NCBI GenBank assembly: GCA_947311845.1
Contig: CAMZMU010000062.1
Span: forward strand, 45,156,030 to 45,220,029
Direction of reading: 5' to 3'
Source: Poa pratensis
Taxonomy: Eukaryota > Streptophyta > Magnoliopsida > Poales > Poaceae
DNA: 64,000 nucleotides
In this document: positions 23,034 to 35,178 of the stretch, piece after piece
How positions within the stretch are numbered: the first letter of the stretch is position 1
Layout of the letters: every line of letters begins with the position of its first letter
Translations under genes and position numbers: made by a program
The notes under the pieces: generated by a model
The model's database searches: none
The model's input: the letters and a program-made list of their open reading frames with translations, nothing else
What the model was told of the DNA's origin: nothing

Positions 23034-24387
23034 TGAAAGGATCGAGTAGGTTGACTAGAGGGGGGTGAATAGGCAACTACAAATTTTCTTTTTCTTTTAA
23101 TACAAATTCGGGAATTGCTCAAATATAAGTTCTCTAGATATGCAACTAGGTGAACAATCCTATATGATGAGCAATACACAAGCTAGCAAGATATTCTACT
23201 CAAAATAAGCTAGCAATACAAGTAAAGGAAGGTTAAGAGACAACCACACGGTGACGCGGAGATGTTCTACCGAAGTTCACTTCCTAGTGGAAGCTACGTC
23301 TCCGTTGGAGCGGTGCGGAGTCACAAAGTGAACTCCAAATAGCCTTGATATGGCACGCCGTATCTCCCTCGTGTTATCCTCCGATGAGGAGATCCACGAG
23401 CCACTACATGATGCCTTCGAGGTCGGCAACAAACCTTTACAAGGATGAGGCACACTCCACAACCGAATTGGAGGCTCTCACCAAATTCCCGCGGCTCCCA
23501 AAGCCACAAGAATCACAAGGCCGGGGCACGACTCCACAACTCAATTGGAGGCTCCCGGCTAGTCCCCGCGGCTCCCAAAGCCACAAGAACGACCAACGAC
23601 CGTCTAGGGTTCCAAAGAACCCAAGAGTAACAAGTTCCTCAAAGGAATGGATGGGGGAAATCAAATTTCTTTGGTGGAAGTGTAGATCTAGGTCAACTCT
23701 CCCAAGTCCTAGAAGGACAAGGTGTTTGAGTGGGTAGGGAGAGAGATCTACGAGTTTCAAGCTTTCAACAATGGTGGGTAAGATATTTGAAGTCGTGGTC
23801 GTCCTCTTGGAGAAGAAGGACCCCCTTAAATAGGTCCACCGAAAAACTAGCCGTTTTTGACAGAAAACGTGCAATCCGGAATGAATCCGTTTTTCATCCG
23901 GAATTCCGAACCATCCGGAATATTCCGGACGTCTAACAACTTGATTCCGGACCGATCCAGTACCGAATCGAGCTGTCTCAGAATCAAGTCGGAATGGTCC
24001 GGAAAATTCCGAATCACCCGGAATTCCGGACGAAAAACAACCCATCCGGAATAGGTACATTTTGGCTTGTTTTTCGATGGAACTATTACCATATTTTTCC
24101 ACCAAGGTTGTAGAAAGACTGAGGAGAGTATATCTGGTATGTATATGTAAAATATGATTTCCCCCAAACTTTCCAAAGAGCAACCCCTCTTGATAGTACG
24201 GCTTCCCTACGACTCAATAAATTAAATCTACGGGCCACCGTCTTCAACCTTCTTCATCGTTTTGAGGGGTCACTCAAGACCATGTGCATATCATCTATTG
24301 TACCTGTAGTACTTTGGCACACGGTAAGATCATCACTTATGTTGTTAACAAACACACAAAACTAGATAAGGAGACAATGCCCTTTCA
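23034..24387 (-). repeat. 3' LTR of the SIRE-like element
   Basis: 1354 bp, TGAAAGG to CTTTCA on the plus strand. It contains many copies of the palindromic half-sites TCCGGA and TTCCGGAA between about 23870 and 24055. Short ORFs inside are repeated in the other LTR and are not genes. Confidence 0.96.
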
Positions 24388-24399
24388 ATCTCCCCCTTT

Positions 24400-26424
24400 T
24401 TGGTGTTTGATGACAACATAAGGATTTGCATAGGGATATATATAGAATAAGAGCAATGCAATAGATTTACAAAATATAGGAAGGCTCCCCCTTGATGTGT
24501 GCACTAATAGGAGTTGCATTTGAATACATAGAGTACACACAACAAGGATCAATACACCCCCTATATTTTATAAACCAACAATATGCGCAACATTTAACAA
24601 TAAAGGATAATCATGATGAATTTGCACAAATTGAGGTAAGACGTGATAATATGAATGTAAAAGACCACACACAGGATATAGAGATAAACAACATAGACTT
24701 TTAACATAACACACACAACACCGGGCAATGCATGACTTACCACATGCTAGACATAGTTCACACACACCATAGGTAGTTCAACACATGCTAAAAATAAAGC
24801 TAAAGAGTACAAGCTTATAAGATCAAATAAAATGGCAAGAAGCTTGTACTCCACCCATGCAAATCCCCGGAGACAACCCTAATAGATCTCATTTCTCCCC
24901 CTTTGGCACCAAGACGCCAAAAAGGGAAAAAGAAGCGATGCTAACGACCAACCCAGCTAAGTCTCCTCTTCCTCTTCCTCCTCGTCATCATCATCATCAC
25001 TCTCATCATCATCCTCATCGCCGCAAGCCGGTGGGACCCCAAAGAAGAAATCATCATCTGTAATGGGTGGCATAGTGATATCCTGGAATGGAGTGGGAGC
25101 CAAAGAAGCATCATCGTCATCTTGAAGCAGGCCGGCAGCCCTCCTATCGGCATTCTGAATGCGACGGGCCTCCTTGGCCAACTCTCTAGCATCATGGCTG
25201 TAAGCACGAGCATCACGGCAAGCAGAAAACATGGTCTTGAAGAACTTAGAGACTACGCTGCTACTCTTCTTCTGGGAGGCTGAAGAGGAGGCATGTGAAG
25301 TGGATGCACTAGCTTGAACCACATGTGTTTTGCCCTTGGCATACTCTGGAATTTCAGGGCCCTTGGTGAATACAGGAGCAAGCAATTCAGGCTCAAATAT
25401 CTCACGGCAAACATAATGTTCTTTCCAGCCATACGGATAATGAATTTCTGAAGGAGAGGGCCATATGCTGGAGTCCGCTTACCCTTGACTCCCATCTCAA
25501 TCTCATTGTAGATGAAATCCATGACATCAATCTTCCTCTGACGGTTAGGCTTGGTGTAGTACATGAGGTTGGTCATGTAACCCCGAACCGCGGACACATC
25601 ACCAGCCTTGCTCATAATGTTTTCACGGAAAATCTTGGCAAGCATGTTGTAGAAGGGGTACATCACACTAATGAAAGGAGGGTTGATATCAGCATACTCT
25701 GGAGGGTAGAAATCAGCAAGCATGTCCTTGGAAAACTCAGGGGATGAGTGAATCTTGAAACCATAGTCACCAGAGCTGTTTTCCCAATCATAACCCAGAG
25801 CAGTAGCAAAGACAGATAAGTTGCTTGTGTATTTGGTTGATCCGGACATCCATGTCATGGTGCGCATGCTATCATTCTTGAAGTGTACTGTGCAATAGAA
25901 TTGACTAATGAGTTCGGGGCAATATGGTTGAGAGACCAATGCGACCTTCAAGATATCCATCTTCTTGAGTGTGTCATAGATGTGAGCAAGGGACCTTCTT
26001 TGTGTTCATAGAGATATTCTTCATCAAGTTGCTTGGACTTCACCACTTTGTCCTTTAGAGTCATGTAGAACTCATTCCACATCTTAAACTGAGTGCAAGT
26101 CCAGAACCTCTCATCACCGTCACATGTTGGTTCTGGAAAACGGTAAGGATTGAGCTTGCGCACCTCCCTCCAATTCTTGAGTTACATTTTCTCAAAGTTT
26201 TCAATAGGAACTTGTTCTCCCTCCATCTCAACAGCGTCAATTGCTGGCTGTTTTCCTCCCCTGCCTCGAGCCGGACGGCGGTTAGAATGACCACGAGATG
26301 ACGGAGAGGTTTCACGAACAACCTTGGTGCGCGGTTTCTTCCTCAAGGTCTCACGGCGGGCATTGCGGTCAGCACTATCACCTATGAGAATAGAGCATAG
26401 GTACGCAGCAGGAGATAAGAACAT
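24400..26424 (-). pseudogene. Third ORF (env-like position) of the SIRE-like element, broken
   Basis: Minus-strand pieces at 26424-26182, 26181-25948 and 25960-25253, with an acidic tail at about 25000, make one broken ORF downstream of pol. The middle part (PELISQFYCTVHF, YEWD-like GYDWENSSGDYGF) resembles the plant transposon-protein domain found in many grass retroelements at this position. A stop at about 26182 and a frame change near 25955 interrupt it. SIRE elements often have an extra ORF here, sometimes called envelope-like. I do not see a convincing fusion glycoprotein or membrane anchor, so the role is unknown. Confidence 0.6.
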
Positions 26425-27639
26425 ATGCCAAAAGTTTTAAATTTTGAAATTTTAGTGAAAATAGGAAGTGCAATTAAAAAAAACTGTGCATTCGGAATCA
26501 TTTCGGAATGAGCCGGAATATTCCGAACGGGCCGAAACATTCCGAGCCATTTTGGATTCATTCTGGATGCACACGATTTGTCTGTCAAATTTGTTCAAAG
26601 AACATTCTACTAGCACTAGATTGAAAGGAGAAGACAATGAAATAACGTGGTAAGCCTACATTAACAAGAAATCCCTAAGAACCTCGGATCCCATCTAGAT
26701 AGGAAGAAAAGACAAGGGAAATCACGAGAGGTACCCGACGACATGATGAAAAGGGGAACGGGTTGGTGAAGCTCTTCCAAGCTTGGAGGAGACCAAGCTC
26801 GGAGGAGATCCTGAGCTCCGGATGACCGGAGAACAGCCCGGCACGGCGGCGGCGGCGGAGGCGGCGAAGGAGAGAGGAAACGGGGCGGGGGGATGTGAAA
26901 ACAGTAAGTCAACCGCCCACCCGCACAAACATGTAAAGGAAAAAAAATTGCCGTTCGGAACAGATCCGGAATCAGTCCGGAATTCCGAGCCACTCGGAAA
27001 TTTCCGAGAATATTCTGAACTCATTCCGAAAAACGAAAAGAGGTACTGGACCCGGTCGGAATGAAGTAAGTAGATAGCCGGAAAATTCCGGACCACTCGG
27101 AATTCCGGATTAAATCCGAACCAATTCCGAACAAAGTAGATTTTTGAAAAATGAGATTTTCTGAAGAATTTGGCATATGTCAATAGATGAAAAGACAGAC
27201 TAGATTTGATAAGAGCATAGACACAAGGTAAGAGTTATGGTTTCTACACATGCTTGTTGGATGAAGAACGAGAACACGATGAGCTACAACAAGCATGATT
27301 CGAATAGAACAAGATAAAATTGAGGAAGCACTAATAAAGGTCTAACAACACCCAACTTTCACGAGGAAATCCAACTCCTCAAGAAGAGGAGGGCGGTGGC
27401 CGTAGCCACCATGTTTGAGTATATATGACTTGACGCCGCGAAGATATATCTTGGGCTCAAAATCAAAACTCATCTTTGAAGCACATTTGGTCACACAAGT
27501 GACTATGATGCAAGATTTGTCTATTTGCGCATTATAAGGAAGTGTTGACTCATGAATTGAGCTACACTCCCCCTATGTCTATGCCTACATCCAAACCAAA
27601 TGAATATCGTCTAATATGGGTAGGTATGCAAGAAGTCCA
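26425..27639. other. SIRE-like element, untranslated DNA between pol and ORF3
   Basis: It contains a second cluster of TTCCGGA-type half-sites (about 26485-27130) resembling that of the LTR, and a short GC-rich block at 26820-26900. There is no recognisable gene. Confidence 0.6.
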
Positions 27640-28748
27640 CTAAATCCAATTGCTTATGTCCACCACATTTAGTTCTCCTCTCAACTCCTTGAATCTTGCT
27701 TCACCAAGAGGTTTTGTGAACATATCAGCGAGTTGAAGCTTGGTGTTGACATACTTGATTGCAATATCACCCTTCTCAACATGATCTCGAATAAAATGAT
27801 ACCGGATCTCAATATGCTTGGTCTTCCCATGAAGAACCGGATTGTGAGAAATTTTGATGGCACTTTCATTATCACATAAAAGAGGCACTTTGTCACAAAT
27901 GACACCATAATCCTTTAAAGTTTGCCTCATCCATAATAGTTGTGCACAACAACTTCCGGCGGCAATATATTCGGCTTCGGTGGAGGACGAGGCCACACAA
28001 TTTTGCTTCTTAGAAGACCAACTCACAAGGGACCTACCAAGGAATTGGCAAGTACCCGAAGTTGATTTTCTATCCATTTTGCAACCCGCCCAATCCGCAT
28101 CCGAATAACCTACAAGATCAAAGCTTGTGCCTTGGGGATACCAAAGACCAAAGTTAGGAGTATCCATCAAGTATCTTAGAATCCTTTTAACCGCGGTTTC
28201 ATGACTTTCCCTAGGACTTGATTGGAATCTTGCACACATACCCACACTAAACATAATATCCGGTCTAGATGCACAAAGGTAAAATAAAGATCCAATCATA
28301 GAACGATAAAGCTTTTGATCAACTTCCTTACCATCCGGATCTAAGTGAAGATTCGTCTTGGAGTCCATGGGAAACTTATATGGCTTGGCATTGTTCATGT
28401 CAAATTTCTTGAGCATGTCCTTAATATACTTGGCTTGACATAAGAATGTTCCTTCTCGAAATTGGTGGATTTCAAAGCCAAGAAAATAATTCAACTTTCC
28501 CATCATGGACATCTCAAATTCCTTGGTCATTAGCTTGCCAAATTGATCACTAAATTCACGGTTAGTGGAACCAAAGATAATATCATCAACATTACCTTCA
28601 TCTTGCTCATGGTCAACCCGAATTGGAGTTCTTGGGGTTGTGGGTTCATTATGTTCTTGTTCACCACTAGAGTTGGGTGGGTCTTGACCATCTTCTTGAT
28701 CATTTGAATGAATATCATGTTCTTGTTCTTGGATAGTTTCTTGATCAA
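27640..28748 (-). pseudogene. RT C-terminal part and RNase H of the SIRE-like element, with the RT core missing
   Basis: The 297-codon ORF at 28530-27640 encodes the region after the RT active site (MGKLNYFLGFEIHQ, CASRPDIMFSVG) and RNase H (YSDADWAGCKMDRKS, CDNESAI, TKPLG). Immediately upstream, a polar linker (TPRTPIRVDHEQDEGN) runs directly into VDDIIFGSTN. The fingers and palm that should precede the VDD motif, including the usual KTAFLNG and GLKQAPR blocks, are therefore absent. This is an internal deletion that removes RT catalytic ability. Confidence 0.88.
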
Positions 28749-30146
28749 CTATTGAGGTGGATGGCTCAACTTGAGTAGAACTTGTTCCTTCTTCTTGAGT
28801 ATCATCAATAGGTCCTTCAATAGGAATAGTTCTCCAATCCCCATAGTTCTTATGGCTTGAGATGGAGCATCATCACCTACATCATCATGATCAATATGCT
28901 CCACTTGGGAGCCATTATCCTCGACAAACTCCACGTTCATAGATTCTTCAACACACCCGGTGGATATGTTGTAGACCCTATAAGCATGAGACTTTGCGGC
29001 ATATCCAACAAGTATACCATCAAAAGATCTAGATTCAAATTTAGCAATTTTGCAACCTTTAATGTAAACATGGCATTTGCAACCAAAGACTCGAAAGTAA
29101 GATACATTTGGCTTTTTACCGGTGAGGAGTTCATATGGTGTCTTTTCCATGAGAGGACGGAAGAAGAGCCGGTTTGAGTAGTGACAAGCGGTGTTGATGG
29201 CTTCGGCCCAAAAGTTGTATGGGGAATGAAATTCGGCCATCATAGTTCTTGCCATATCAATAAGAGTGCGGTTCTTCCTTTCGGCGACACCATTTTGTTG
29301 GGGAGTATATGCAGCGGAATATTGGTGTTGAATGCCCTCCCCACTTAGGAAATCATCCATAGTGTAATTCTTGAACTCCGTACCATTGTCACTTCTAATT
29401 GCCAAAATCTTGGAGTCATATTGGCGTTGAACTAGGGTTGCAAAGTCAATGAATATCTTTTGAGTTTCACTCTTCTTCTTGATGTAGAAAGTCCAACAAT
29501 ATCTTGAATAATCATCCACAATCACCAAACAATATTTCTTGCCACCAAGACTATCATATGTGGGAGGCCCAAAGAGATCCATATGAAGGAGCTCCAAAGG
29601 CCTCTTAGTGGAGATAATGGTCTTCTTGGGGTGATTCTTTTCATGCATCTTTCCGGCTATGCAAGCACTACAAGGACGATCTTTGGAAAAATTAACATCG
29701 GTTAGTCCTACCACGTGTCCACCCTTTACAAGAGTTTGTAAATTTCTCATACCGACATGGCCTAGCCGGCGATGCCAAAGCCAACCCTTGTCGGATTTAG
29801 CCATTAGACACGTGGCAATTTGAGTGGTCTCTTTCGAGAAATCGACCACATACAAACCGTTCTCACGAAATCCAACAAAGGCTACTTTAAGAGATTTTGT
29901 GAAAAGGATGGTCACGTGGTATTTATTAAAGATAACGGTGTAACCGGCATCGCATAATTGACCAACGGAAAGTAGATTATATGAAAGGGATTCAACAAGG
30001 AGGACCTTCTCAATTGATAACTCCGGTGTGATCACCACCTTGCCATATCCCAATACCTTAAGTCTTGTATTGTTCCCAATGGTGACATGAGAGAATGAGA
30101 GTAATTGTTTCAATAAGCCCTTTACTACTTCTTTGCTTCCGGTCAT
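28749..30146 (-). pseudogene. Protease/integrase part of pol, SIRE-like element
   Basis: The 465-codon ORF contains GAG-pre-integrase (WLWHRRLGHVGMRNL with a downstream CSACIAGK) and the integrase core with its acidic residues (MDLFGPP, IRSDNGTEF, YTPQQNGVAERKNRTL), then the C-terminal FGCKCHV region. The protease motif lies just upstream and is cut off from gag by a stop and frame change around 30150-30210. Confidence 0.9.
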
Positions 30147-30210
30147 GTGAGATGAACACCCACTATCAATGAGCCATGAAGATCCACCGGAAGAAAAGCC
30201 CTACAATAAA

Positions 30211-32768
30211 TCAAGTCTTTGATTTAGGTACCCATTTTGGAATGGGTCCTCTTTTGTTAGTCACAAGGGTCTTTGGAACCCAAATAGCATAGTGATAATC
30301 ATCTCCATATGAGGTACCAACATATTTAGCAAAAACATAACCATTTCTAGATTTCATAAGCACATATGAGGGGTTATATTTTCCGGCAAAGTCATTGTGA
30401 GTGGCATTGCCCCTTGTGGCTTTACCACCCACAATGGGTTCAACATTCTTCTTGCCCAACTCCCCCTCCTTCACAAAAATAATATCTTTTGAAGGGGAGG
30501 TAGGCATCTTCTTCTTGTTTGCCTTCTTGGACTTGGGAGCAAACCCAAGCCCTTCCTTGCTAACCACTCCCTTTTGATTGGTCAAAAGATCATTGAGGTT
30601 CTTTTCCCCTTGGATACAAGTGGCTAGACCCTTTTCAAGTTGGGCCTTCAACCTAGTGTTCTCCTCCATGAGAGATGCTTTAAGACATAAAGGGTTAGTA
30701 GCACAAGCATTGGCATCTTTATCATTATGAGGAGTGGTGAAGCTAGCATATATAAATTGAGCTTGTAATTTAGCATATGACCCCTTGAGCTTGGTGAGCT
30801 CACTTGAGGTCACCTTGTGGGTTTCCCTAAGTTGCTCAAAATTCTCAAGGAGTTTGTTATGACTCTCTACAAGCTCATCATTTTTAATTTTTAGATCACT
30901 AGCAACTTGAATAGAGGTTTCACGGGTTTCTTTTGCCTTGGATAAATCCTTGGCTTGGGTCTCCTCAAGTTGCTCCCGGAACACTTGTTCCTCAACAAGT
31001 TGCTCTTCTAGCTCACCAATTTTATCGGCATGATCACGTGCATGCCCCTCAAGCTCATAAATCCTATTCTCCTTCTCCTCAAGGAGGTGTTTGGCTTCTC
31101 CATATTGGTACATGAGAGCCTCAACCATTTTCTTGGTTGGACCTTGGAGCTTGTTTATAAAGAGGGTAATTGTATCCTCTTTCTCCTCATTTTTCCCTAC
31201 ATCCTCAACACAATCCAAGAGAGATGGTTTAGAGGAGATAGTAATTTTAGGTGGGGAATTCACCTTGGTTTCCTTGGCCATGAGGCACATAGGCTTGGGA
31301 TCTTGTTGTCATTTGGAGCGGTGAAAAGGGGTGCCAATGAAGGAGGAAGGTTGCCCATTGCAAGAGCCGCCATCCCCACTTCCTCACTTGTATCATCATC
31401 CTCCTCTTCGCCACCGGACTCATACTCTTCTTCATGTGTTGCGGTGACAAGAGCCTTTTGAGGTTCTCTCTTGATGAGGTACTTGATGGGCTTGGTGAAG
31501 AACTTCTTCTTCTTTAAGATGAGTTGGCCTCCAAAATCTTCTCTTCTCTCATAGGGGCAATCCTTCACAAGGTGATTCTCTTTCCACAATTAAAGCACAT
31601 TCTTTTCATTTGTGGGGAGAAGTTGCTTCTAGGGGAGAAGTTGCTCTTGATATTCTTTTTGTTCCAATACTTGGTGGCGGCAAGAGCAAGCACCTCATTG
31701 AGTTCACCCACAAAATCTTCTTCATGATGACCACTTGTGCTTTCTTCATATCTTGGATGTTCTTCCACATGAGCCTTCAAGGCAAGGTTCTTTGTGCCAC
31801 GAATTTGGTTGATGGAAGACTTGGAAGTGGCCTTCAAGGTATCATAAGTGACGAATTGTGCCAATATGTCATTGGGAGACATTGTTTTGTAGTCCGCTCT
31901 TGTATGGAGATTCATCACCATATTTTCATTGTATGGAACAATGGTCTTGAGGAACTTGGCTTTGACCCATTCATCATCCATATCTTTCTTTCCATTTTCC
32001 CTACATGCCACACAAGCTTGGTGAGTCTTCGGAAGAGATCCGATGGTGTCTCTTCTTCTAGCATGATGAAGTTGTCCACTTGATGTTGAAGGATGGCGTC
32101 GTTGGAGCGTTGAAGGCCCTCATTTCCTTCATATACCGATGCGAGAAAATCCCAAGCCTCCTTGGTGGTTTTGAGATTCCGCACTTGATCTTCATCATGG
32201 GCGGTCATGGCACTCTCAAGGATGTACTTGGCATTGCATCAAGTTGTTCATCAATCTCTTCTTGCCTTGTCAAGTTGGAGGGATCAACCGGAGTATAACC
32301 ATTTAGAACCACCCTCCAAAGATGCACCGATGAGCTGCGAAAATAAGACTCCATAGATTTCTTCCAAGTGAAATAACGAGTATTATCAAGCTTAGGAGGT
32401 GGCCTACTTAGGTTGGTTATATGAGGTTGAGTGAGTGGAACTTGAGTGAGATATGAAGTAGGTGGAGCAAAGTTATGAGGAGGCTTCTCACTAGTTTTAG
32501 GTTGTCTTTGTTATCCTTAAACCAAGGCCTCAACGTTAGAAACACCGGTTGATGAGGAGGCATTTTGATTATTAATGACCCGAGTAAACACCTCGTCCAC
32601 CATTTTGCCTTTCATGAACCCAAAGAGTTCAATCATGGCTTTCATGGTGACCGGGGCATTATCATCGGGAGGGGTTATCCCCGCTTCACTTAGTTCTTTC
32701 TCAAGTTGTTCTCTATCATTTTTCTCTTGTTGTTCCTTAGCAAGTTTTAACTCCTCGTCGCTAGTCAT
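30211..32768 (-). pseudogene. gag of the SIRE-like element, several frame breaks
   Basis: Pieces run from 32768 (charged, Glu/Lys-rich N terminus) through the capsid-like segment (32208-31565), one CCHC knuckle split by a frame change near 31565-31590 (CFNCGK and VKDCPYERRE), and a long coiled-coil region (31290-30211). The order fits a SIRE gag. No piece alone makes a full capsid protein. Confidence 0.82.
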
Positions 32769-32808
32769 CCTCCTCTTTAGGCTGTTAAGCCCTTAATAAA
32801 GAGACCTT

Positions 32809-32820
32809 GCTCTGATACCA
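32809..32820 (-). other. Primer-binding site of the SIRE-like element
   Basis: The minus strand reads TGGTATCAGAGC, complementary to the 3' end of plant initiator tRNA-Met, 2 bp inside the 5' LTR. Confidence 0.93.
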
Positions 32821-32822
32821 AT

Positions 32823-34176
32823 TGAAAGGATCGAGTAGGTTGACTAGAGGGGGGGGGTGAATAGGCAACTACAAATTTTCTTTTTCTTTTAATACAAATT
32901 TGGGAATTGCTCAAATATAAGTTCTCTAGATATGCAACTAGGTGAACAATCCTATATGATGAGCAATAAACAAGCTAGCAAGATATTCTACACAAATAAG
33001 CTAGCAATACAAGTAAAGGAAGGTTAAGAGATAACCACACGGTGACGCGGAGATGTTCTACCGAAGTTCACTTCCCAATGGAAGCTACGTCTCCGTTGGA
33101 GCGGTGCGGAGTCACAAAGTGAACTCCGAATAGCCTTGATATGGCACACCGTATCTCCCTCGTGTTATCCTCCGATGAGGAGTCCACGAGCCACTATATG
33201 ATGCCCTCGAGGTCGGCAACAAACCTTTACAAGGATGAGGCACACTCCACAACCGAATTGGAGGCTCTCACCAAATTCCCGCGGCTCCCAAAGCCACAAG
33301 AATCACAAGGCCGGGGCACGACTCCACAACTCAATTGGAGGCTCCCGGCTAGTCCCCGCGGCTCCCAAAGCCACAAGAACGACCAACGACCGTCTAGGGT
33401 TCCAAAGAACCCAAGAGTAACAAGTTCCTCAAAGGAATGGATGGGGAAATCAAATCTCTTTGGTGGAAGTGTAGATCTAGGTCAACTCTCCCAAGTCCTA
33501 GAAGGACAAGGTGTTTGAGTGGGTAGGGAGAGAGATTTACTAGTTTCAAGCTTTCAACAATGGTGGGTAAGATATTTCAAGTCGTGGTCGTCCTCTTGGA
33601 GAAGAAGGACCCCCTTAAATAGGTCCACCGAAAAACTAGCCGTTTTTGACAGAAAACGTGCAATCCGGAATGAATCCGTTTTTCATCCAGAATTCCGAAC
33701 CATCCGGAATATTCCGGACGTCTAACAACTTGATTCCAGACCGATCCAGTATCGAATCGAGCTATCTCGGAATCAAGTCGGAATGGTCCGGAAAATTCCG
33801 AATCACCCGGAATTCCGGACGAAAAACAACCCATCCGGAATAGGTACATTTTGGCTTGTTTTTCGATGGAACTATTACCATATTTTTTCACCAAGGTTGT
33901 AGAAAGACTGAGGAGAGTATATCTGGTATGTATATGTAAAATATGATTTCCGCCAAACTTTCCAAAGAGCAACCCCTCTTGATAGTACGGCTTCCCTACG
34001 ACTCAATAAATTAAATCTACGGGCCACCGTCTTCAACCTTCTTCATCGTTTTGAGGGGTCACTCAAGACCATGTGCATATCATCTATTGTACCTGTAGTA
34101 CTTTGGCACACGGTAAGATCATCACTTATGTTGTTAACAAACACACAAAACTAGATAAGGAGACAATGTCCTTTCA
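32823..34176 (-). repeat. 5' LTR of the SIRE-like element
   Basis: 1354 bp, the same length as the partner LTR, with a handful of substitutions and a G-run length change near its left end (32847-32860). It is followed by AACTC, the target duplication. Confidence 0.96.
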
Positions 34177-34181
34177 AACTC

Positions 34182-35178
34182 TCCGTTAAGGAAAGCTGTC
34201 TTTACGTCCATTTGATGAACGATAAGACCATAGGAGGCAGCCAGGGAAAGTAGTACACGAATGGTGGTAAGTCGAGCAACAGGTGAATAGGTGTCAAAGT
34301 AATCTTCGCCTTCACGCTGGGTGTAGCCCTTGGCCACAAGCCGTGTCTTGTACTTCTCAATAGTACCATCAGGCCTTAGCTTCTTCTTGAACACCCACTT
34401 ACAACCCACAGGTTTGCAGCCGTAGGGTCGCTCAGATAATTCCCAAGTTCCATTAGAAAGAATCGAGTCCATCTCATTATGGACAGCTTCTTTCCAATCA
34501 TCAGCATCAGGAGATGCAAATGGCTCTGCAATGGACGTGGGAGTATTGTCCACAAGGTACACAATGAAATCATCACCAAAAAACTTTTCAGTCCTCTGTC
34601 TCTTGCTCCTCTTGGGAGCTGATTCATTGTCATCCTTCTCAAGGACTTCCTCAACATGTGGTTGTTCAGAATGATCAACAGATGTACTAGATTCAGCAAA
34701 TATCTCAGAAGAAATTCTAGCAATGCTACGCATATCCTTCATAGGAAACATGTTCTCAAAAAATGTTGCATCACGAGAATCCAAAATAGTATCAACATGC
34801 ATATCAGGTATCTCAGATTTAACCACTAAAAATCTATAGCAAATGCTCCGCTGAGTATAGCCTAGAAAGACACAATCCACTGTCTTCGGTCCAAGTTTAC
34901 GTTTCTTAGGAATTGGAACATTGACTTTCGCCAAACATCCCCAATTACGAAAATAAGAAAGTGATGGTTTTCTCCCAGACCACTCCTCGTAAGGTGTCTT
35001 CTCTTTATCCTTGTTAGGAACTCTATTCAGGACATGACACGAAGTCAACAAAGACTCCCCCCACCATGCCTTAGATAAACCAGCAGTGTCCAACATGGCG
35101 TTCACAAAGTCGGTCAGCGTGCGGTTTTTCCTCTCGGCAACCCCATTTGATTGGGGCGAATAGGGAGGCGTCCTCTCA
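34182..35178 (-). pseudogene. Integrase C-terminal half and RT N-terminal half of the 17.5-kb Copia element
   Basis: The minus-strand frame starts abruptly at HERTPPYSPQSNGVAERKNR, the second half of the integrase core. It continues through the FGCLA-like C-terminal domain and the RT fingers (KWVFKKKLRPDG, VKTAFLNGEF), stopping where the SIRE-like element is inserted. The first half of the integrase is on the other strand at 35179-36181. Confidence 0.92.

Larger units (their letters stand above)
23034..34176 (-). mobile_element. SIRE/Maximus-like Copia element nested in the RT gene of another Copia
   Basis: Minus-strand element of 11,143 bp with two 1354-bp LTRs and the duplication AACTC (23029-23033 and 34177-34181). 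The primer-binding site TGGTATCAGAGC (minus strand, 32809-32820) lies 2 bp inside the 5' LTR, and the polypurine tract AAAAAGGGGGAGAT (24388-24401) abuts the 3' LTR. A long gag with coiled-coil segment, the Copia domain order and an extra ORF between pol and the 3' LTR are typical of the SIRE lineage. LTRs are of equal length and very similar, so the insertion is recent. Gag, pol and ORF3 are all damaged. Confidence 0.95.

Noticed and set aside
23345..23737. ORFs of up to 130 codons in the SIRE LTR, repeated at 33141-33518
   Set aside because: They are LTR sequence present in both copies, without a domain.
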